Under the pieces are notes generated by a model. It was not told the DNA's origin, made no database searches, and saw only the letters and a list, made by a program, of their open reading frames with translations. From assembly GCA_019022495.1 (NCBI GenBank), contig JAFEKR010000001.1:3782001-3846000 (forward strand): DNA of 64,000 nt, read 5' to 3'. This DNA comes from Epichloe hybrida. Taxonomy: Eukaryota; Ascomycota; Sordariomycetes; Hypocreales; Clavicipitaceae. Both the position numbers and the translations under genes were made by a program. Positions 47,435 through 59,484 of this stretch are shown piece by piece (within the stretch, counting starts at the first letter, position 1; the number at the start of each line of letters is the position of its first letter).

Positions 47435-47768
47435 TGGTAAATATGGGCTGCGTACCCAGCTCCCTTTCTTTTTGCTGTTGCTAGGGTGAGGCACCACATG
47501 CCAGCTTACGCCCAATGCGCTACAGGCCCCAACGAACCAGTTGGCTGATGCATTCCTGCGGTTTAAGGTGGTCATCCAGACTTGGCGTTTATGTGACGAG
47601 TACCACGCCAACTTCTGCCTATGCCCTGCATCTAGCTTAGAACAGAATGCAGGACGCACTGCGACCAAACGATAAGGCATTCAAGCGCGTGTATGCGACT
47701 AGGTACCAAACATGGCTTGAACTTTACCATCGTGCCATTGACAGTCATTGGAATTTCCGTCTTCAAAT
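47435..47768. other. Genic flank upstream of the 47769 gene
   Basis: Normal composition. It is probably the promoter or 5' part of the following gene. A minus-strand frame across it reads partly into the transposon end and is not supported. An acceptor-like sequence (CTAATTTCACAG) lies just downstream, around 47811, so an upstream exon is possible. Confidence 0.35.
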
Positions 47769-48788
47769 ATGGCGAACGCGTTCCCAAGCCATCCACGCCT
47801 AATTTCACAGCTGGAGTTGGACAGAAGCTCAACCAGCGTTCTACAAGCAACTGGGCTAACAGTCTGGAAAACAGCTGACAAGAAGTGTGACTTGGCATCT
47901 TTGACAATGAAGACCGCGCTACGGGTAACAGCACCCTGTGCAACTCGTATTCACCTCGAGGATAGCTCCCCAACTACACCCTGGAACCAATTTGGCGAGC
48001 ATGGCGACCATATACCAATTCTCACTCTTGCTTGGGCATATGTCCTGTCTGCGCGCTGGGCAGAGATCATTCCTGGGGCTACTATGGAGTATACGAACAG
48101 CCGTGCACCATTATTCCCGACTTGCGAGGGAATACGCTGTGATAGCACCCCTATCCAGCTAGGCGACATGACCGACCATGCGTTGCGGTGGTGGGAGGCT
48201 GTTCTAGCTACAGACGAAGGGTGGGACGCCTCCGTCCTTCAAAATAAGCGAAAACTCAAGTCTCCATGGTCGGTGAGCCTTGGAATGCCAGGCATGTCAA
48301 TTGATCTCAAAAGCAAACCTGCGACCCTTCACGATCATGCTCCAGCATCATACGCCATGGCGAGTAGCTACATCCTTGCGTATGTAGCTTATTACGGCAT
48401 TTACGACCAGAGTTGTGCAGCATTCGCCACCGCCCTGCTTCTACCAACACGACATGGAATATCGAAATCTGTTCACTGGGCGCGTCCACACTTTTCTGCC
48501 AACCATCGCGTACAGCTCATGAAGGGCCATGGACAGCCACCTTGGGGAAGAAATGAGCAGCAGCTCGACAAGCTACTCACTATGAGCTATAATGCCACAG
48601 GCATGCAGTCCATCTTAAGTAGCAGCTTTATCGAGCCAGACTTACCATGCAACATCTGCGGCGCGTGGTTGCAAGGGACCTTCGCAGTTCTAGATGCCCC
48701 ATCCGCTCAGGAACCTGCAGTCCTTGCGCATATGCTGATGCAAAAATCACCACATCTTGACTTTCATGTGGCTAAGGGACGCAGATAG
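47769..48788 (+). CDS. Conserved fungal protein of unknown function, 3' end replaced by a repeat
   Basis: 339 codons from ATG 47769. Recognisable phrases are TPWNQFGEHGDHIPILTLAW, SARWAEIIPGA, ALRWWEAVLA..EGW and CNICGAWLQGTFAVLD. From memory these resemble a widespread uncharacterised family in Fusarium-like fungi, and its members are usually longer than this. No enzyme motif is visible. From about 48771 the DNA is the dispersed repeat also found at 11763. The last residues (FHVAKGRR) therefore come from the repeat, and the TAG at 48786-48788 corresponds to a TGG in the other copy. The C-terminus is therefore probably truncated. Confidence 0.65.
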   Translation: MANAFPSHPRLISQLELDRSSTSVLQATGLTVWKTADKKCDLASLTMKTALRVTAPCATRIHLEDSSPTTPWNQFGEHGDHIPILTLAWAYVLSARWAEIIPGATMEYTNSRAPLFPTCEGIRCDSTPIQLGDMTDHALRWWEAVLATDEGWDASVLQNKRKLKSPWSVSLGMPGMSIDLKSKPATLHDHAPASYAMASSYILAYVAYYGIYDQSCAAFATALLLPTRHGISKSVHWARPHFSANHRVQLMKGHGQPPWGRNEQQLDKLLTMSYNATGMQSILSSSFIEPDLPCNICGAWLQGTFAVLDAPSAQEPAVLAHMLMQKSPHLDFHVAKGRR

Positions 48789-49010
48789 TTACCCTGTTAC
48801 TAAGCAAGCTATCCGTAAGCATATATAAATTACTAATAAATTAAGCTTAGATAAAGAAAGTAATTTACTTAAAGAGAATAGTAGCTTAAATATAAGTAAA
48901 AATATTAGACTATAGCTAGTAAAGGGAACTATAACCTAAAGCTATATATTATAAACACTAATAGATTTTTATTATTAGCTTAGATTAGTAATATATTAAA
49001 GGTTAGCTTG
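48771..49010. repeat. Dispersed repeat shared with 11763-12005
   Basis: Collinear with the first copy. Differences in the first 70 bases are all transitions in CpA/TpG contexts (TGG to TAG, CCATCC to CTATCC, CATGTG to CATATA), the RIP pattern. The 106 bases after it (to 49116) are AT-rich without a recognisable gene. Confidence 0.8.
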
Positions 49011-49124
49011 AAAGATAGTTAGGTTTTAATTACTTAAGAAAAGAGAGACTAGAAAATACCTTTAGTCTTAAGGTAAGTAAGTAATATAAAGTAACTATCT
49101 ATAAGGGGTAAGTAATACTATTAT

Positions 49125-49603
49125 GAGCGTTGCTATTCGGAGCTGTGTTTTCTTGCTACTCGGCGCTATACCCACATAAGGATTTGTCCTAGCCGCATTT
49201 GGTTAGCTAGCTTAATTGCCACACCCTCCTATAGAAAACACACGTAATATTATAGAATCTAACCTTACACTCTGAATTACATTATAATAATAGTAGATTT
49301 TTTAATTAAACACGCATAAGGCTTGTAAATTCGCTTAAAAACGCGATTTCTAGTGTTATCTTTAATTATAAACACTTTAGCTAGCCTAACTAATTATTCT
49401 AACCTCTTCTAACCTCTTTAACTATCTATGCTAGCTGCTACGCAGCCGCGATTGCGACTGTAATAGAGAGAAGCTTCCTATTTTTTTTGCCAGGGAGTGT
49501 CATATAAATTTAGTGGCGGGGCGTGGGATGTGAGATGTGGCCGTATCACATTGTGGGTACAGCGCCGAGTAGCAAGAAAACACAGCTCCGAATAGCAACG
49601 CTC
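49125..49603 (-). mobile_element. Internal-deletion derivative (MITE) of the Mutator-like element
   Basis: 479 bp with the same 52-bp terminal inverted repeats (one mismatch) and a perfect 9-bp duplication TACTATTAT (49116-49124, 49604-49612). Bases 49125-49480 match the right end of the large element (47068-47425) in inverse. Bases 49481-49603 match its left end (37746-37871) in inverse. The join at 49478-49482 (CTATT) is a 5-bp microhomology between the two parental points. No coding capacity remains, so it could move only with transposase supplied in trans. Confidence 0.92.
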
Positions 49604-49612
49604 TACTATTAT

Positions 49613-50999
49613 AACCTAACTAGTTAAGTCTAGTGTGTTTATACTATAGAATTAATACTACTATTAGCCTTTATAAAACTCTTTTAGAAAGGTTACTAGG
49701 GCACACTAGGTAGCGCTGTTTTATCTACTAGTTACCTATCCTATAACCGCAGGCTACGATGCTAACTAGTTAGACTAAGCCGTAATGCAAATAGCAACGT
49801 TAAATAAGCTTACTAGTGCTCGCTCTTTATAGGTCGCTTAGCAGCCTACGTAGGATTTTCGCTGCTGCCTAGTTTTTTCTGCCTTTAATACAACGTACTA
49901 ATTAGCTATTTATGCTTTATACTATTATTTTGCTACCTCTCTAGTTACTAACACTAGCGCTTATATGCTTTCTTTAATATCTCTATACTTTTATAATACT
50001 TTACCTTTATAATTCTTAGTACTAGAAATAAGGTATTACTTACTAGCAGGGTAGGAATTATATCTAATCTCCTAGAGTTAGTTATGAGAACAAAGGGGTA
50101 GCTAGGCAAGAGGTATAGGGGCGTTCGTATATTAACTAAAGCTTACTAGGTCTAAGTATGTTATGCGTGTGAGTCGCTAACTTATAGCTAGTGACTTGCT
50201 AGTGTTATATAAACCTAGCCCTAGGGCGTAGTATACCTACCTAGTAGTGCGCTAGCGTGCTAGTATTATAAGTAAGGCCTTATAATTACCCCCTTACTTT
50301 TAGCTAGGCTTTTAAATAGCTTTTAGTAAGTACTATATAGCTATTTACTAAGTAGTAGCTATACTAAAATGATAATAAATAATATTAGTATTTAAGTATA
50401 AATTTACTTATAACTCCCTATTATATTACTAACTTTTCCCTTTCTTATTTATAGTAAACTTTTCCTTAAATACTATTATATTATTAGTTACTATAACTTT
50501 ACCTTTATTACTTACCTTATTATTAAAATAGAATTAGATAAGGAAAGCATTAAGAGTATTATTATTATAGCTATCCCTAATATCTATTTAAGAGAATATT
50601 CCTATATATATTATCTATATATAGATTATATAGACTTTAAGAAAAATCCCCTAGCTAAGCCTAATATCCCTTAGATTAACTATTAATTCCCTAGTATACT
50701 AATTACTATTATTAAAGGGAAATATTTAAAGTATTATATCTAGTATATTAAATATAGTAATACTTATAAGATAGTAAGTATATTATATTCTCTACTTTTT
50801 TAGTCCCTAATTACCTATATCCCTCTAGGTAATACTAACTATATAAGGGGATTTTTTTAAATTTTCTTACTACCTTTAACTAGGTAAAAACTTTAATAAA
50901 TACCCTAAGTAATTAGGACCCTAATAACCCTAATAATTATATATTTTCTAAGGTAACTTACTACTATTTTAGTACCTATTATCTAAACCTTATTTTAGG
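49613..50999. other. AT-rich RIP-mutated sequence, unidentified
   Basis: Saturated with TpA and TAG. From about 50540 to 50900 a plus-strand frame interrupted only at TAG/TAA can be followed, suggesting an old transposon gene, but no motif identifies it. GC is locally higher at 50100-50270 with CpG kept. No terminal repeat was found. Confidence 0.5.
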
Positions 51000-51189
51000 G
51001 TTTAATTATACTAATATAGCATGGTTCATCCTACCCTTTATTATAATTAGGAGAAAAAACTTCCGCACCGCTCTAAAGGTCCGGAATCGCCTCTAAAATA
51101 CAAACCACATTAATATTTAAATTCCTTACCTCTGTTTACCCCCCCCTATAATATTATATTATAATAAAGCTAGTAGTAGGAGTGCGGAC

Positions 51190-52515
51190 ATGCTAATAGT
51201 AATTAACTTAGGAGAAAGGGGGCTAGCATAGAGCTACTACTACCTAAACATAGGAATAGGATAGTTTAATATTTAAAGTAGTAAGAATAACCCTATGATA
51301 GACTAGATCTAATTTAAATATCTAGATAATATAAAATACTATAATAAAATTATAAGCCTTATCCCTAGTAATAAAGTTACTTAGGTATAGCATATTACTA
51401 AAGCTATTACTAAATAGGTAGTAAACTACGCCTAAGCTAAAGTAAAGGTAATAAACTATAATAATAGTAATATTTACACTACTAAAGAAGCCCTTAAATA
51501 AGCCCTTAAAGAGGCTATTAAAGAAAGAACTAAAGGAAGTAATACTCTAACCTAGGTAAGTATTACTACTAGCCTAGCTTCTAAATAAATAAATAGCTTA
51601 CCTCCCCCCCTCTAGATCCCTAGTAGATAGGACTAAGAGGTACTTATTAAAGGGAATACTATCTAGGAATTACTCTAGTCTAGGGATATAGAAGATATAG
51701 TAATAGTAGTAAACAGAGCTATAGGCTAGGCTATAGTAGTAGTAGCTAGAAGACTCCCTAGTAAGGATATAATTATTACCTTTAAAGGAAATGCTACCTA
51801 ATATAAAGAAAACTAAAAATGAATTACTAAAGTATTTAGGCTAGAGGTAGCTCTCTACTATTACGTGCTTAGTATTATTATTAAAGGATTCCTAACTAAA
51901 CATACCTCTCTTAAGAACCTAGTAATAGAAATTAGAAAAGCTAATAAGGTAAATATAGTAAAGGTAATAGTAAGATAACCCTAAGGTAAAGGCACCTAAA
52001 GAACTACTCTAATACTAGGCTTAGCTAAAGTAAAAGATACTAATAAGATATACTAAGATAGTATAGTCTTTAAAGCAGAGCTTTTCTAAACTAAACTATA
52101 TAATAAAACCCTATAACCCTAATAATACTATAATTACTTCTAAATAGGCTATATAGCTAAGTTTTATAAGGTAGCACTAAGGTATAGTAAGTGTGAAGCT
52201 AGCTATTATAAGGATAGAGAGTTCTCCTGCCTTATAAAAGATAAATAGGTAAAGGAGAACTATATCCTATGCTCTAGACTATACCTAGCCTAGTTAAGGG
52301 ACTATCCTATCCTAAGAGAGAAGTAAAATACCACTAAAGTAAGATATTTTAAATAGCCCTCCTGCTTTACTACTTACTCCCTAAGTAAAGGCTTAACTAT
52401 ACCCTATAAGAGACCTAGTATAGTAGCGGAACTTATTATTATAGTAAGTAGAAAGAGAGAATGCCTTATAAATACAGAAAGAAGCGCTAAATTACTAAGA
52501 TTAGGAAGTATTAGA
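51190..52515 (+). pseudogene. LINE ORF1 (gag-like, CCHC zinc knuckles), inactivated
   Basis: From about ATG 51190 the frame includes the Lys/Thr/Ser-rich region typical of ORF1 (EALKQALKEAIKERTKG). Near 52100-52330 there are three zinc-knuckle units in which several Cys are now Tyr or Phe (YNYFQIGYIAKFYK, CEASYYKDREFSC, ILCSRLYLAQLRDY). Cys-to-Tyr follows from TGT/TGC to TAT/TAC, the RIP change. The protein would bind RNA in the retrotransposition complex. Confidence 0.7.
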
Positions 52516-52559
52516 TAATACGCGGAGTGACTTAGAGCTAGAATAGAGCTAGTATAAGA

Positions 52560-55500
52560 TAGTAGTAACTAATAGCCCCCCTAATTAATATAATAATATT
52601 ATAAGTCCTTTTCTAGAATATAAATAAGAAGAATAAACTAGTATATATAGCGCTCCATTACTAGACTAATATAGACGTGATTATAATCTAAGAATAGGAA
52701 CATATAAGAAACCTATAGCCTCTAGCACTAGGCCTTGCCTAGTTTTAACTTACATATTATAATAGATATAATGTAGTATATATAAATAAGAAACATAGAG
52801 TAAGGTTATAGTTAGCCTAGGGAGGGACTAACTAGTTACTAGTAAAGCTATAAGGAGTTAATATTTACTCCCTTTACTTAGAGGGATATAGTAATAACTA
52901 GAATACCCCTATTTATATAATTAACCTAGAAAAGCCTTATAACTAAAGTGTATTTATAAGTAACTTTAACTAAAAGCACCCCCTCTAGGATAAGCTAGAT
53001 AGGAAAACTAATAGAGTAAACAAACTACTAGAGTTTATAAACTAGTAAAGGCTTAGACTTATTATACCCTAGGGCGAACCTATAAGATAATATAAAGATA
53101 ATAAAGATAGCACTATTAATCTAGCATAGGTTATGCTAGATATTAGAGTTTACTATAATAGCGCTAAAGACATCCCTAGATCTAACTATATCCTATAACT
53201 AATTAGTATCTTTAATAAACAGTAGGAAGCTATTCCTTAGGTCCTTAGATATATATAGGGAGCTATAAACTAACTATACGTGAAGGCGGAGGCTATAATT
53301 AGACTCTAGCCTAAAAACACGCTAGACCTATATAATAAAGAGGGAATAGATAACTATATAATATAGCTTATTATAAGCCTATAATAGATTGCGAATAAGG
53401 TAGTCCTAAAGAAGGCCTAGGGACTCCCTAGCCTAGAGGTATAGTAGTTAAGGAAAGCCTAAGAGTTAGTTAGTAAAGTAAGGTAAGCTAAGAGATAATA
53501 AAGACGCTAGAGGACTAATATAAACTAGCAAGCCTATACTAAGGCAGATAAGGACTAAGAACGTGTTATAAGGGAAGAGAAAAGAAATACATAAAGGGAT
53601 ATATTATAAAAGGCTAATATATAGGAAAAAGACAGAGGGGTCTAGAGGCTTAAGAGATAGGCCTAACTTTAAAGCTAGGCCCCCCTAGAGCTCCCTAGAC
53701 TCCCTAAGCTAAAAAGAAGCGAAAACAACCCTAACCTAGCTACTATATATAATAATAAGGCTAGTATACTAGCATAAAGATTTTTCCCTAAGCTAATAGC
53801 AGACCTTTTATATATACTAAACCTCTCCTTCCTAGAGCTAGAAAACATACTACTACTAGATAAAGAATAATTTAGGTAAGAGGAGATTAATAACATCCTA
53901 GTAAATATAGCTAGCTAGAAGGCGCTAGGAGATAATAAGCTCCTAGCGGGCCTTATTAAAGCCTATAATAACCTAGCTAAAGATACTATAGCTAGGCTTC
54001 TAAATATAGTCCTAGAAATAGGATACTTCCTAGCCTGCTTCTAAACTATAAGAGTAGTAGTAATTAGGAAACCTAGTAAAACCACTAAGGAAATAAGGAG
54101 AGCTAATATATAGAGACTAATCTTATTACTTAATATAGTAGGAAAGATTATAGAAGTAGTAATAGTAAAGTAACTTATAGCCTTTACTAAGATAAAGAGG
54201 CTACTCCCTAAACTCTAGATAGGTAATAGGATAAATAAATTAATAGAAATTATAATAAGAGTTCTTATTAAATACATTAGGGAGGCTTAGGGAAGGGGTA
54301 GTATTACCTTACTAGTGTAAATAAATATATCTTTAGTGTTTAATAGAGTTAGCTACCTATACCTAATATACTTACTTATAAAGATAGGAGTCCTATAATA
54401 GCTAATAGTAGTAATATAAAGCTTCCTTATAGATAGAATAAGCTAGCTTAGCTTTAATAAAGAACTCTCTAGACTATTTGTAATTAAGGCTAGTACCTTA
54501 TAAGGATTACCCCTCTCCCTAATCCTTTTCTTACTTTACTTAGCAAAGCTTTATATCTACCTCTAGGCTATCCTAGGTATAGTAGCTATAGGATTTATAA
54601 ATAATATAAATATAGTAGCCTTTAGTAAGAATATAGTATAGACCTAGAGAAGACTTAAAGCTACGTAGAAAATCTATAAGAAATAAGTAAAGTAAGTAGG
54701 AGTTAAGTTTAACCTAGCTAAATCTAAACTTATACACTTTAGTAGGTCCTATAGACCTCCCTAGGCTAGAGTCTAACTTAGAGTAAAGAAAATAGTGCCT
54801 ATAGAATTATATAGATTCCTAGGAGTGTAAGTTAATAGGAAACTTAACTAGAGTGCCTATAGAAATATCCTTAAGGGTAAGTTAGCCTAGTAGTAGCTTA
54901 CACTCTTTAAGCTAGTAGCATTAGCCTAGGGATATAGCTTTAGAGATACTAGACTTCTATATATATAAGTAGTCTAGCCTATCCTTACCTATAAAGCAAG
55001 CGCCTACTATACCCTTACTAAGAAGGGAGAAAAGCTAAGAGAAGTAGTAAAAAGCTTTATAGTAGATTAATTAGCTTACCTCTAGATTATTATAGGGGTG
55101 TTTAAGGCTATACCTATTATATAACTAGAAGTTAAGACCTATATTCCCCCCCTTAACCTCTACCTAAATAAGATAAAGTAGAGGTTTAAAGATAGAATTA
55201 TTAATAGTAGGATAATAAGGATAATCTAAGCTATAGCTAACTTAGTTATAATAGTACTACACTATAGAAGAAGATCCTTACTTATTAATAATAAACTAGA
55301 TGTGGACCTAGATAAGGAATAGAAGAAATAATAGGAGAACTAGTATAATAAAGAGAGGCTAGCCTAAAGTAAATACGTTAGAGAACTAACTAAAGACTAC
55401 CTACTCTCCTATAACCTAAAGGAAATCTAGGAATTCTATACTAATATAGATAAGCATATCTCCTTAATAATTATCTAACTACACATAGGAAAGATAAGCC

Positions 55501-55870
55501 TAAATAAGTTCTTATTTTAAAGAAAGGTTCCTAGGGTGGTTTTACCCTTATGTAGCTATAGTTAAGCTATAGAAGACTAATACTATATACTAGTTAATTA
55601 TAGTAAATATAACCACAGGCAACCTTAGTAGTAATAGCTTGCTAACGCATAGGAGGTAAGGCTAGCCTTAAATAAACCTTAAAAAGCAAAATATTTAGCT
55701 AAATAGTTCCTTAGTATAAGATAACTCTAATATTACTTGTTAGCATAGAAGCTAGCTATAAGATAGCTTGGAATACCGCTAGACCTAGGCTAAATCTATT
55801 AATAGATAGAAAACCTTCTAATTATAAATCTAGTATAGGGGATAGAATGGATGGTGTAGGCATAGAGGTA
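52560..55870 (+). pseudogene. LINE ORF2 (reverse transcriptase), inactivated
   Basis: The RT core is recognisable near 54490-54840: GLPLSLILFLLYLAKLYIY, then GFINNINIVAF (the FADD-type catalytic box with both Asp changed to Asn), then GVKFNLAKSKLIHF and FLGV.VNRKLN. Near 55560-55620 the Cys/His segment reads EDQYYILVNYSKYNHRQP, a mutated form of the usual HILVDCPKY. Many TAG stops interrupt the frame. An upstream endonuclease domain is expected but too degraded to point to residues. Confidence 0.75.
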
Positions 55871-55950
55871 GGCTAGGGGAGGGACTAATTTTATAATTTA
55901 TAATTATAATAAAGAATATTTAGGTCTAGAACTATTATTAGATTAATTTT

Positions 55951-58421
55951 AACTATAAACTCTAGGTATTATAAGTCCTACTAGCTTACTACTACCCTTA
56001 CTCTAAGCTAAATTTAAGCTACTACCTTATTCCTCCTCTAGGGTAGGAATTACACTTGTAGCTACCTAGTTACGATTTTTCATAGGGATAATAGTAAGCA
56101 GGAGATAGTTTATCTTTACTATGTATATATTAAGGCGTGTGAGCTAAAAGATAAGCTTAGTATGCTATTCCTTAGAGAAACTAGCCTAGTCTAGGCTTGC
56201 TACTAAGGCGCTTTGTTTTTTCTTTGCCTAATTACTAGTATAAAGCTTCTTAACCTAGTCCTAGAAGCCTTCTAGGGCTTATTAAGGAAGATATTAAAGC
56301 TAGAATAGACTTGTTACTAAGCTAGAGTAGACTTACCACACCCCTATTAGCTATAGAAGCCTAGGTCTTAACTAACTACTAATGCTTATTTTAATTACTA
56401 GATAAATTTAGCTAAAAATAGCGGATTAGACATAGAACTAAGCTAGAGTAGGGGCGATTGTTAATTATTACCTAATGGTATTAATAGTTCTAAATCTAAT
56501 AGTTAAAACACACGTTAGTAACCGCCCCTATCTAGCAGGTTAGCCCTATTACTAAGCTAGAGTAGGACTAACCTACTAATAATAAGATAGCACTAATGCC
56601 TAAGGTCCTAAACCAAATAAGATTTGTAAGAAATGTATTAAACTTCTCTTAGTTTACTAAGCTAAAGCAAATTAGTAATAGACTAGGCTTAGAGTAAAAG
56701 CAAATATAACTTATAAATAGACCCTTCTCCGTAACCTATGCATATTGCTTTTTAGTTATAGACTTCCTTAGGAAGTCCTTATACTTATAAGATTCCTAGG
56801 TAGATTAGAGCTAGATAAGTAGTAACACTAAAGTACTTATAGCTTCTAGCACTATTATGCTAGATTTAGTCTAAATCTATAGCAAACGTTAGTAAATAAC
56901 CTAACCCTAGCCTAGGATAGCCTTAAATAGCTAGAAAGAAAAGAAAAACCTATAGGAAGTTTAATATAAAGAGAAGAAAGAGACTAGGACCCTAGGGGGG
57001 GAGAGCTCTCTTTTATACTTATAGAGAGGGGGGGGGGGATAATTTAAATAACTTGCTTAAAAACAAAGCATAACGTAATTAACAAATCTAATAACACACA
57101 AGCAATCTCAACCTAGGACCGCCCTAGTCTAGGGCTATAACTACCCTCCCCTAGTGCTAATTAAATAAAACTAGGTGCTTAGACTTTACTAGACATATAA
57201 GGCAGGAATAGGCTAGAGATAGCTAAAAAGTAAGGCTATAGGAGAGTAAGCATAAGAGTAAATAAGAAGTGAATTAACACTACAAATCTAGATTCACTCT
57301 ACCCTAGCCTAAAGCAAAGAGACTTAGGACAGGCGTGTTATTATACTAGAGCAGAACCGCAAGGGGCCTATAAACTCTTATTCTACATATCTTTCCTTTC
57401 TTTTTCTTTTTAATAGGATAAGGCTAGCGTAAGCTAGTAATAAACACCTATAATAGGAAACACACTAAGCGGCGCAGACCTGTTACAGGGCCGGCGCCGG
57501 CCTGTACACAGACATAAGGGGGTTTTTCTTCCTAGTATAGGGTTTTCCCTTTTAACTTAGTAGTAGGAGTACTAGTAATAGCTATCTATAGAGCTAACTA
57601 GCGTAAATAATATATATACTAATATAGCTTATTATATTTCCTTTAGTTTAACTAAGGCTACTAAGGTCTATTAGGTATATTTTATTATATATTCTCTAGA
57701 CCTTTGCTTACTCCCTAGGTAAGCTACTTTAGCTATATATAATTAGTATATTATTTTATACTAGTAACTTTTAGTTACTATATATCCTACCCCTACCCTA
57801 GGGATTATAAGTTATTACTCCTCCTTTACTATTTACTAACTTTTATAGCTAAACTATACTATATATTATAATTCCTAGAAAAAAAAAATAACTTTATAGC
57901 TATAATATTATAATCTAGGATTTATACCCTAGGGGGTAGTAAAGCACTAGTTTTTCTAGGTAATAAAGGTAATAGTTTAGGAGAATAAAAGTAAGGGCGC
58001 TAAGTACCTCCTTTATAATAGTGTTATTTTAATATATAAGGGGGTAACTATAGAAGGGTTTCCTATAAAACTTCTCTCCTTATAAGTATATTTTCTTTTA
58101 TTATTTAGTAAATAATCTAATAAGGGTTTTAATTAGAGTATAATAGTAGCTAATAAGGCTAGGCCTTTTTTATAATTACCTTATCCCTTATTACTTATAA
58201 CTTACTTATATCTTACTATACTTCTTACTTATTTTACTTTAATAAAAAGCTTAAATTATATATTAAGCGCCTTCTATATTTTCTAATATTACTTATTAAT
58301 TATATTTACTTAGCTAGCCCTTCTATTTTACTAGGTATTTATTACCTTTATATATTTTCCTATAATCCCTAACTTCTTTAACTTTAAACTTATTATTATT
58401 ATCTTTAAGGTCTAGTATTAG
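55951..58421. other. AT-rich mutated sequence with short repeats and one GC-rich palindrome
   Basis: No gene is recognisable. The phrase ACTAAGCTAGAGTAG recurs at about 56314, 56437 and 56554. A G-run of ten lies near 57030. A GC-rich near-palindrome lies at 57484-57512. Around 58150-58400 the plus strand is again saturated with TAG/TAA. This is probably several old transposon fragments. Confidence 0.5.
57484..57512. repeat. GC-rich near-perfect palindrome
   Basis: The core GGCCGGCGCCGGCC is a perfect 14-base palindrome. With ACAG and CTGT on either side it forms a near-perfect hairpin of about 22 bases. It is the only strongly GC-rich spot in more than 2 kb. Confidence 0.7.
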
Positions 58422-58681
58422 TGTTGAAATCAAAAGAGTGGACCGATCCGACTGAACCTAGGATTACAAAGCCTTATATATTTTTAACAATATATTTTAA
58501 CAATTAGTATATCCTTATCTAAGGTATTTTCCTAGTAATTCTATAGCTTTAATAGGCTAATATAAAATATATTATATAGTTAGCTATACTTATTAGGTAG
58601 TGCTAGTGTTAAAAATAAGACCTATTTTTAGCCCTTTTCTAGTTAAAGAACCTTCTTATTACTAGCTTGCTTTGCAAGTCT

Positions 58682-58813
58682 AACAGCTGCACTGCAGCTG
58701 TTAACGGTCGCGAGGGCAGCTATCAATGGCTACGTCGCAGCTGTTAATAGCTGCGACCGACCGTGTGGATGACTAATTAGTTAATTGCGTTGTGGCTACA
58801 AGTGTGGCCACAA
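58682..58813. repeat. Cluster of three hairpins in the family 4 LTR
   Basis: A 21-base palindrome (AACAGCTGCACTGCAGCTGTT) lies at 58682-58702. A longer imperfect stem pairs ACGGTCG...GGCAGCTAT with ATAGCTGCGACCGACCGT, ending near 58764. A stem GTTGTGGC/GCCACAAC lies at 58788-58813. The segment is GC-rich and little mutated. Confidence 0.75.
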
Positions 58814-58840
58814 CTACACCACTAGTAATTAGGTAAGCTA

Positions 58841-58875
58841 GGGTGATGTAAGCTAGGGTGACGTAAGCAGGTTAC
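58841..58875 (+). promoter_or_regulatory. Direct repeat with a TGACGTAA (bZIP/CRE-like) site in the LTR
   Basis: GTAAGCTAGGGTGATG is followed by GTAAGCTAGGGTGACG. The second unit creates TGACGTAA, a sequence bound by fungal bZIP activators of the ATF/CREB type. A promoter role in the LTR is an inference. Confidence 0.35.
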
Positions 58876-59430
58876 CTTACATATAACTTACCCTATAGCT
58901 ATCTTTAACAACGATTTTCTCTTTATCTAGAGGTTATACAAAAGTTTTACATATAGCAAATTAAAGCTTAAAGATAAGGCTTTCTCTTTATGTAAGGTTA
59001 TTTTTTAGACTAAAAGTTAGTGCATACGGGTTGCTAGCTAGTATGGTGGTGAGTTGATTTTTTGGTTTTTATATACAAATGAATTTTGCGGAAAATCAAA
59101 AGTGGCCTATAAGACCCCGTTAGCGGCCTAGATTCACTAATATAGTTAGTAGGTCTATGAGAGGAAGAAGATCTTTTTAACTAGCTAGATAGCTAGTCCT
59201 CTTAACTAATAACAGCCGCATTGCTTGTACAACGTATCTAAAATCAATTCTATTGCTCTATAAGATATTATAAAAGTAATCTAAATTAAATTCTATTAGT
59301 TAATAACTACTATAATCTTCCGTTACGTTACGTTAATTAATTTAACGTTACAGCCCTATTAGTCCCTAACCGTAGAGCTTGCACCTGTATAGCTGTTGTT
59401 AGCTGGCAACTAGCTCCCTATATTTCAATA

Positions 59431-59445
59431 GGTTATGAGCCTGGC
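59431..59445 (+). promoter_or_regulatory. Primer binding site of family 4, methionine-tRNA anticodon arm type
   Basis: GGTTATGAGCCTGGC directly follows the LTR. It is complementary to the anticodon arm of a CAU methionine tRNA (core GGCTCATAACC), the same internal site that family 1 uses. Confidence 0.65.
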
Positions 59446-59484
59446 TCTATCACTATAGATTCCTTTTAGGTCACTTTATGTATA

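Larger units (their letters stand above)
51000..55950 (+). mobile_element. Tad1-like LINE (non-LTR retrotransposon), RIP-degraded
   Basis: Plus-sense order is a less mutated leader (about 51005-51190), ORF1 with mutated zinc knuckles, then ORF2 with reverse transcriptase and a C-terminal Cys/His region. No LTRs flank it. The 3' end is not sharply defined: there is an A/T-rich stretch after 55870 but no clean poly-A, and I found no target duplication. Order and motifs fit the Tad1 clade of fungal LINEs. Confidence 0.8.
58422..59430 (+). repeat. 5' LTR of Copia family 4
   Basis: It begins TGTTGAAAT and ends ATTTCAATA (a mutated ATTTCAACA), giving a 9-bp terminal inverted repeat. The primer site follows at once. 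Only this LTR is in the window, so its ends rest on the terminal repeat and the primer site rather than on a second copy. It contains a cluster of hairpins at 58682-58813. Confidence 0.7.

Noticed and set aside
47303..47680. Minus-strand frame across the MULE right end
   Set aside because: It includes the terminal inverted repeat and the target duplication. With the element removed, the frame stops within a few codons of the join.
53675..53896. 73-codon Ser/Leu-rich minus-strand frame
   Set aside because: It is antisense to the LINE ORF2 pseudogene and composed of TpA-derived codons.
56449..56530. 78-base sequence with GGGGCG ends flanked by TA, resembling a tiny mariner-type MITE
   Set aside because: Inverted ends match over only about eight of ten bases and TA flanks are expected by chance in such TA-rich DNA.
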